Assembly: GCF_023150065.1 (NCBI RefSeq) | Contig: NZ_JAKLLN010000012.1 | Span: 85,995 to 149,994 of the forward strand | Source: Zoogloea sp. | GTDB taxonomy: Bacteria; Pseudomonadota; Gammaproteobacteria; Burkholderiales; Rhodocyclaceae | Direction: 5' to 3' | Length of the DNA: 64,000 nucleotides | In this document: positions 62,498 through 64,000 of the stretch, piece by piece | Layout of the letters: every line of letters starts with the position of its first letter | How positions within the stretch are numbered: the stretch's first letter is position 1 | The notes under the pieces: model-generated | Databases searched by the model: none | What the model was told of the DNA's origin: nothing | The model's input: only the letters and a program-made list of their open reading frames with translations | Program-made: the position numbers and the translations under genes

Positions 62498-62985
62498 ACG
62501 GGTGTCAGCCTTGTTGGCTGCCCTGCCTTGGCATCGTCGGATGGCGCGGCAGGAAGGACGACGGCCTGCACACCGATGCGTACGGCCTGCCCACCCTGTT
62601 CCGCGGCGAATCGCCTCGCTGCCGAAGTATCGGAGAACCAGAGCTTCAGGACTGAGGTGCCGCGCTGCGCTGAGACAAGCTGCTGAAGGAGGCTGACATC
62701 GAGATGTGGGAGGGCGTGGCGGTAATCCTCCCAACTGGCGTACCCGGCTTCGCGGGCCAGAGCCCGAAGTACATGTTTGCGCTGCACGGTGCCGCGGGCG
62801 TGGAAGAGGCTGGGGAGCGACCAGTCTGTCACGGCACGGGTTGCCAAGAGTCGCCGGAGGATGGGGAGCGCCTCTGAAAGGGTGTCCGAGGTGGCGGCGC
62901 GATGAAGGCGCCTTGCCTCGCGCAGTACCAGTTGAACGGAAGAGATCTGACCCGCGCACGGCGGCTGGGGTGATGAAATGGGCAT
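62485..62985 (-). CDS. Conserved-looking protein of unknown function
   Basis: 166 residues from ATG 62985 (MPISSPQPPC). No signal peptide or membrane segment. The N-terminal half is helical and basic ('LREARRLHRAATS', 'LPILRRLLATRAV', 'KHVLRALAREAGYASWEDYRHALP'), followed by 'VLKLWFSDTSAARRFAAEQGGQAVRIGVQAVVLP'. I do not recognise a family. It sits in the accessory end of the window; its own terminator-like hairpin supports it being a real gene. Confidence 0.5.
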   Translation of the reverse strand: MPISSPQPPCAGQISSVQLVLREARRLHRAATSDTLSEALPILRRLLATRAVTDWSLPSLFHARGTVQRKHVLRALAREAGYASWEDYRHALPHLDVSLLQQLVSAQRGTSVLKLWFSDTSAARRFAAEQGGQAVRIGVQAVVLPAAPSDDAKAGQPTRLTPVPGS

Positions 62986-63144
62986 ACCGACTCCGAAGTC
63001 GAGTGGCCGCTCTCGCCGTTGGCCACGGAGGGTATGCAAGCAAGGCTTGCGATGTAAGGTGCTTGCGCTTTCGCGAGGTGGGCGTCCTGGCAGCCCGGGA
63101 CGCATTTTAGCCTTGTCCCGCCGACAACTGGAAGATGCGCGCGC

Positions 63145-63504
63145 TCAGGGTTCTGCAGCCAGCCCAAGCGCCAGGACGAGATAGTCCACGACATGCTTGC
63201 CGCGGATGTCTTCAACCGACAGCAATTTGATGTGGCGACGGAACTTGCCCTCGCCCTCCAGCACCTTGAAGGTGTCTGGCAGTGATGCTCCTGCTCCGAA
63301 CTCCAGCGAAACGTGCTTCGCGTAGGAGAAGACGCCGCAAAACGGCTTGCCCGCCGAGAACAGAAGTCCGCCGTACTTCACCTCTTCGGAAATCGAGGGG
63401 GCAAGACCTAGGATGATGTCTCTTAAGGCCTGAACCAGCTCGAAGCGCCCGGCGTCGAGAAGGCGGATGTCTTCGAGCAATCTTGAGATGCGGTCGGCTG
63501 GCAT
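63145..63504 (-). CDS. DUF1801-family protein
   Basis: 119 residues starting MPADRISRLLEDIRLLDAGR. 'LRDIILGLAPSISEEVKYGGLLFSAGKPFCGVFSYAKHVSLEFGAG' and 'RRHIKLLSVEDIR' match the DUF1801 (YdhG-like) pattern of small soluble proteins of unknown function. The base composition is less GC-rich than the core genes to the left, suggesting horizontal transfer. An in-frame upstream start would add 19 residues. Confidence 0.75.
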   Translation of the reverse strand: MPADRISRLLEDIRLLDAGRFELVQALRDIILGLAPSISEEVKYGGLLFSAGKPFCGVFSYAKHVSLEFGAGASLPDTFKVLEGEGKFRRHIKLLSVEDIRGKHVVDYLVLALGLAAEP

Positions 63505-63597
63505 GATGTCAGGGCTTAAAATGTTGTGTGCACCCCGGTGCTGCGGGCGCACATCGGGCAAAGGCTAAGGACGTGAAGGACGAACCCCGTATCCGGC

Positions 63598-63903
63598 TCA
63601 ATTTTCGGGCTGATGGCACACCGCTTCAATGTTGTTGCCTTCCGGGTCGATAATGAAAGCGCCGTAGTAATGCGGGTGGTATTCCGGGCGAAGCCCCGGG
63701 GCACCGTTGTCTTTTCCGCCGGCGGCAATCGCCGCGCGGTAAAAGGCATCCACCTGGGCACGGTCCTGGGCTCGCCAGGCCAGGTGGCAGCCCGTTGTTG
63801 CCGACGGGCCGCCATAGGGGGAGGGGCCATCGATAAACCACACATCCGCTTTCTTGCCGTCGGGCTCCGCGGCGTCCGGGTAGGCGAACCCCAGGATGTT
63901 CAT
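63598..63903 (-). pseudogene. VOC (glyoxalase/bleomycin-resistance) family gene, 5'-truncated
   Basis: 101 residues can be read from an ATG at 63903, ending 'YYGAFIIDPEGNNIEAVCHQPEN', the C-terminal signature of VOC proteins with a metal-ligand Glu in NNIEAV. Family members are about 125-130 residues and begin with a betaalphabetabetabeta unit that is missing here; the reading continues upstream only as 'VNTVFEGNYG' before a stop. The end of an IS30-type transposase lies about 50 bases upstream, so insertion probably removed the 5' part. Confidence 0.6.
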
Positions 63904-63952
63904 GCCATAGTTGCCCTCAAAGACTGTATTGACCCACCAAATCCTGCACAGG

Positions 63953-64000
63953 TCACGCTGCTAAAGCGAATGCCTCAGCCGGCGTTTTCATATCCAGCGC
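63953..64000 (-). mobile_element. IS30-family transposase, C-terminal end (partial)
   Basis: The last 15 codons and TGA stop of a minus-strand gene running off the window, reading ALDMKTPAEAFALAA. 'R(K)xLxxKTPAEVFxxLxx' is the usual ending of IS30 transposases. The IS right end and its inverted repeat should lie within about 63906-63952. Only a short stretch is visible, so the family call is moderately sure. Confidence 0.55.

Overview
The window looks like chromosomal DNA of a high-GC betaproteobacterium, most likely of the Rhodocyclales (Azospira/Dechloromonas-like). This is inferred from gene content and order: parB-parA-rsmG-mnmG, def-fmt-htpX, LysM-dprA-smg-topoisomerase, the nadD-rsfS-rlmH-maf-rng block next to two BPSS1780-type membrane proteins, and a double-length UvrA. 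No rRNA, tRNA or CRISPR array was seen. Almost everything is ordinary core chromosome except the last 1.7 kb, which is accessory in character and ends in the tail of an IS30-type transposase.

Layout. 1-603: the end of a Crp/Fnr regulator and two small unknown proteins. 689-4876 (minus): parB, parA, rsmG and mnmG, tightly packed, as near many replication origins. 5168-15594 (plus): a complete chemosensory operon, cheY-mcp-STAS-cheA-mcp-cheW-cheD1-cheR-cheD2-cheB, behind a sigma-28-like promoter. It carries two cheD genes, and its CheA has an MshEN-like repeat pair between the phosphotransfer and dimerization parts. 15610-16890 (minus): an HD-GYP cyclic-di-GMP phosphodiesterase. 16941-24819 (plus): three sensor kinases (PAS kinase, giant hybrid kinase with receiver and HPt, hemerythrin kinase) behind a second sigma-28-like promoter. 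Together 5-25 kb reads as a motility and signalling island.

24870-27232 (minus): htpX, fmt, def. 27377-32859 (plus): LysM protein, dprA, smg, topoisomerase III. 32933-36499: an HDOD protein, a four-helix membrane protein and a DUF1631-like protein. 36602-43118: tandem-duplicated UvrA and phospholipase A1. 43113-45021: a Sel1-repeat protein and a solitary phosphonate-binding-like protein. 45024-51700 (minus): a YbhGFSR-like ABC exporter with its own TolC-type outer-membrane protein, preceded by a perfect TetR-type palindrome but with no regulator gene in view. 51836-53498: a YgjP-type metalloprotease and an unusual two-domain protein ending in a helix-hairpin-helix. 53677-60093 (minus): rng, maf, rlmH, rsfS, nadD, two membrane proteins, thrB. 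60274-62277 (plus): rep helicase. 62485-64000 (minus): an unknown gene, a DUF1801 protein, a 5'-truncated VOC-family gene and the IS30 transposase end.

The most novel-looking items are the CheA with a possible cyclic-di-GMP-binding module, the double cheD arrangement with a VELF C-terminus shared by a receptor and CheD1, the three-kinase operon under a flagellar-type promoter, and the helix-hairpin-helix protein with two copies of an unrecognised beta-rich domain. No wholly new multi-gene defence or metabolic system was evident.
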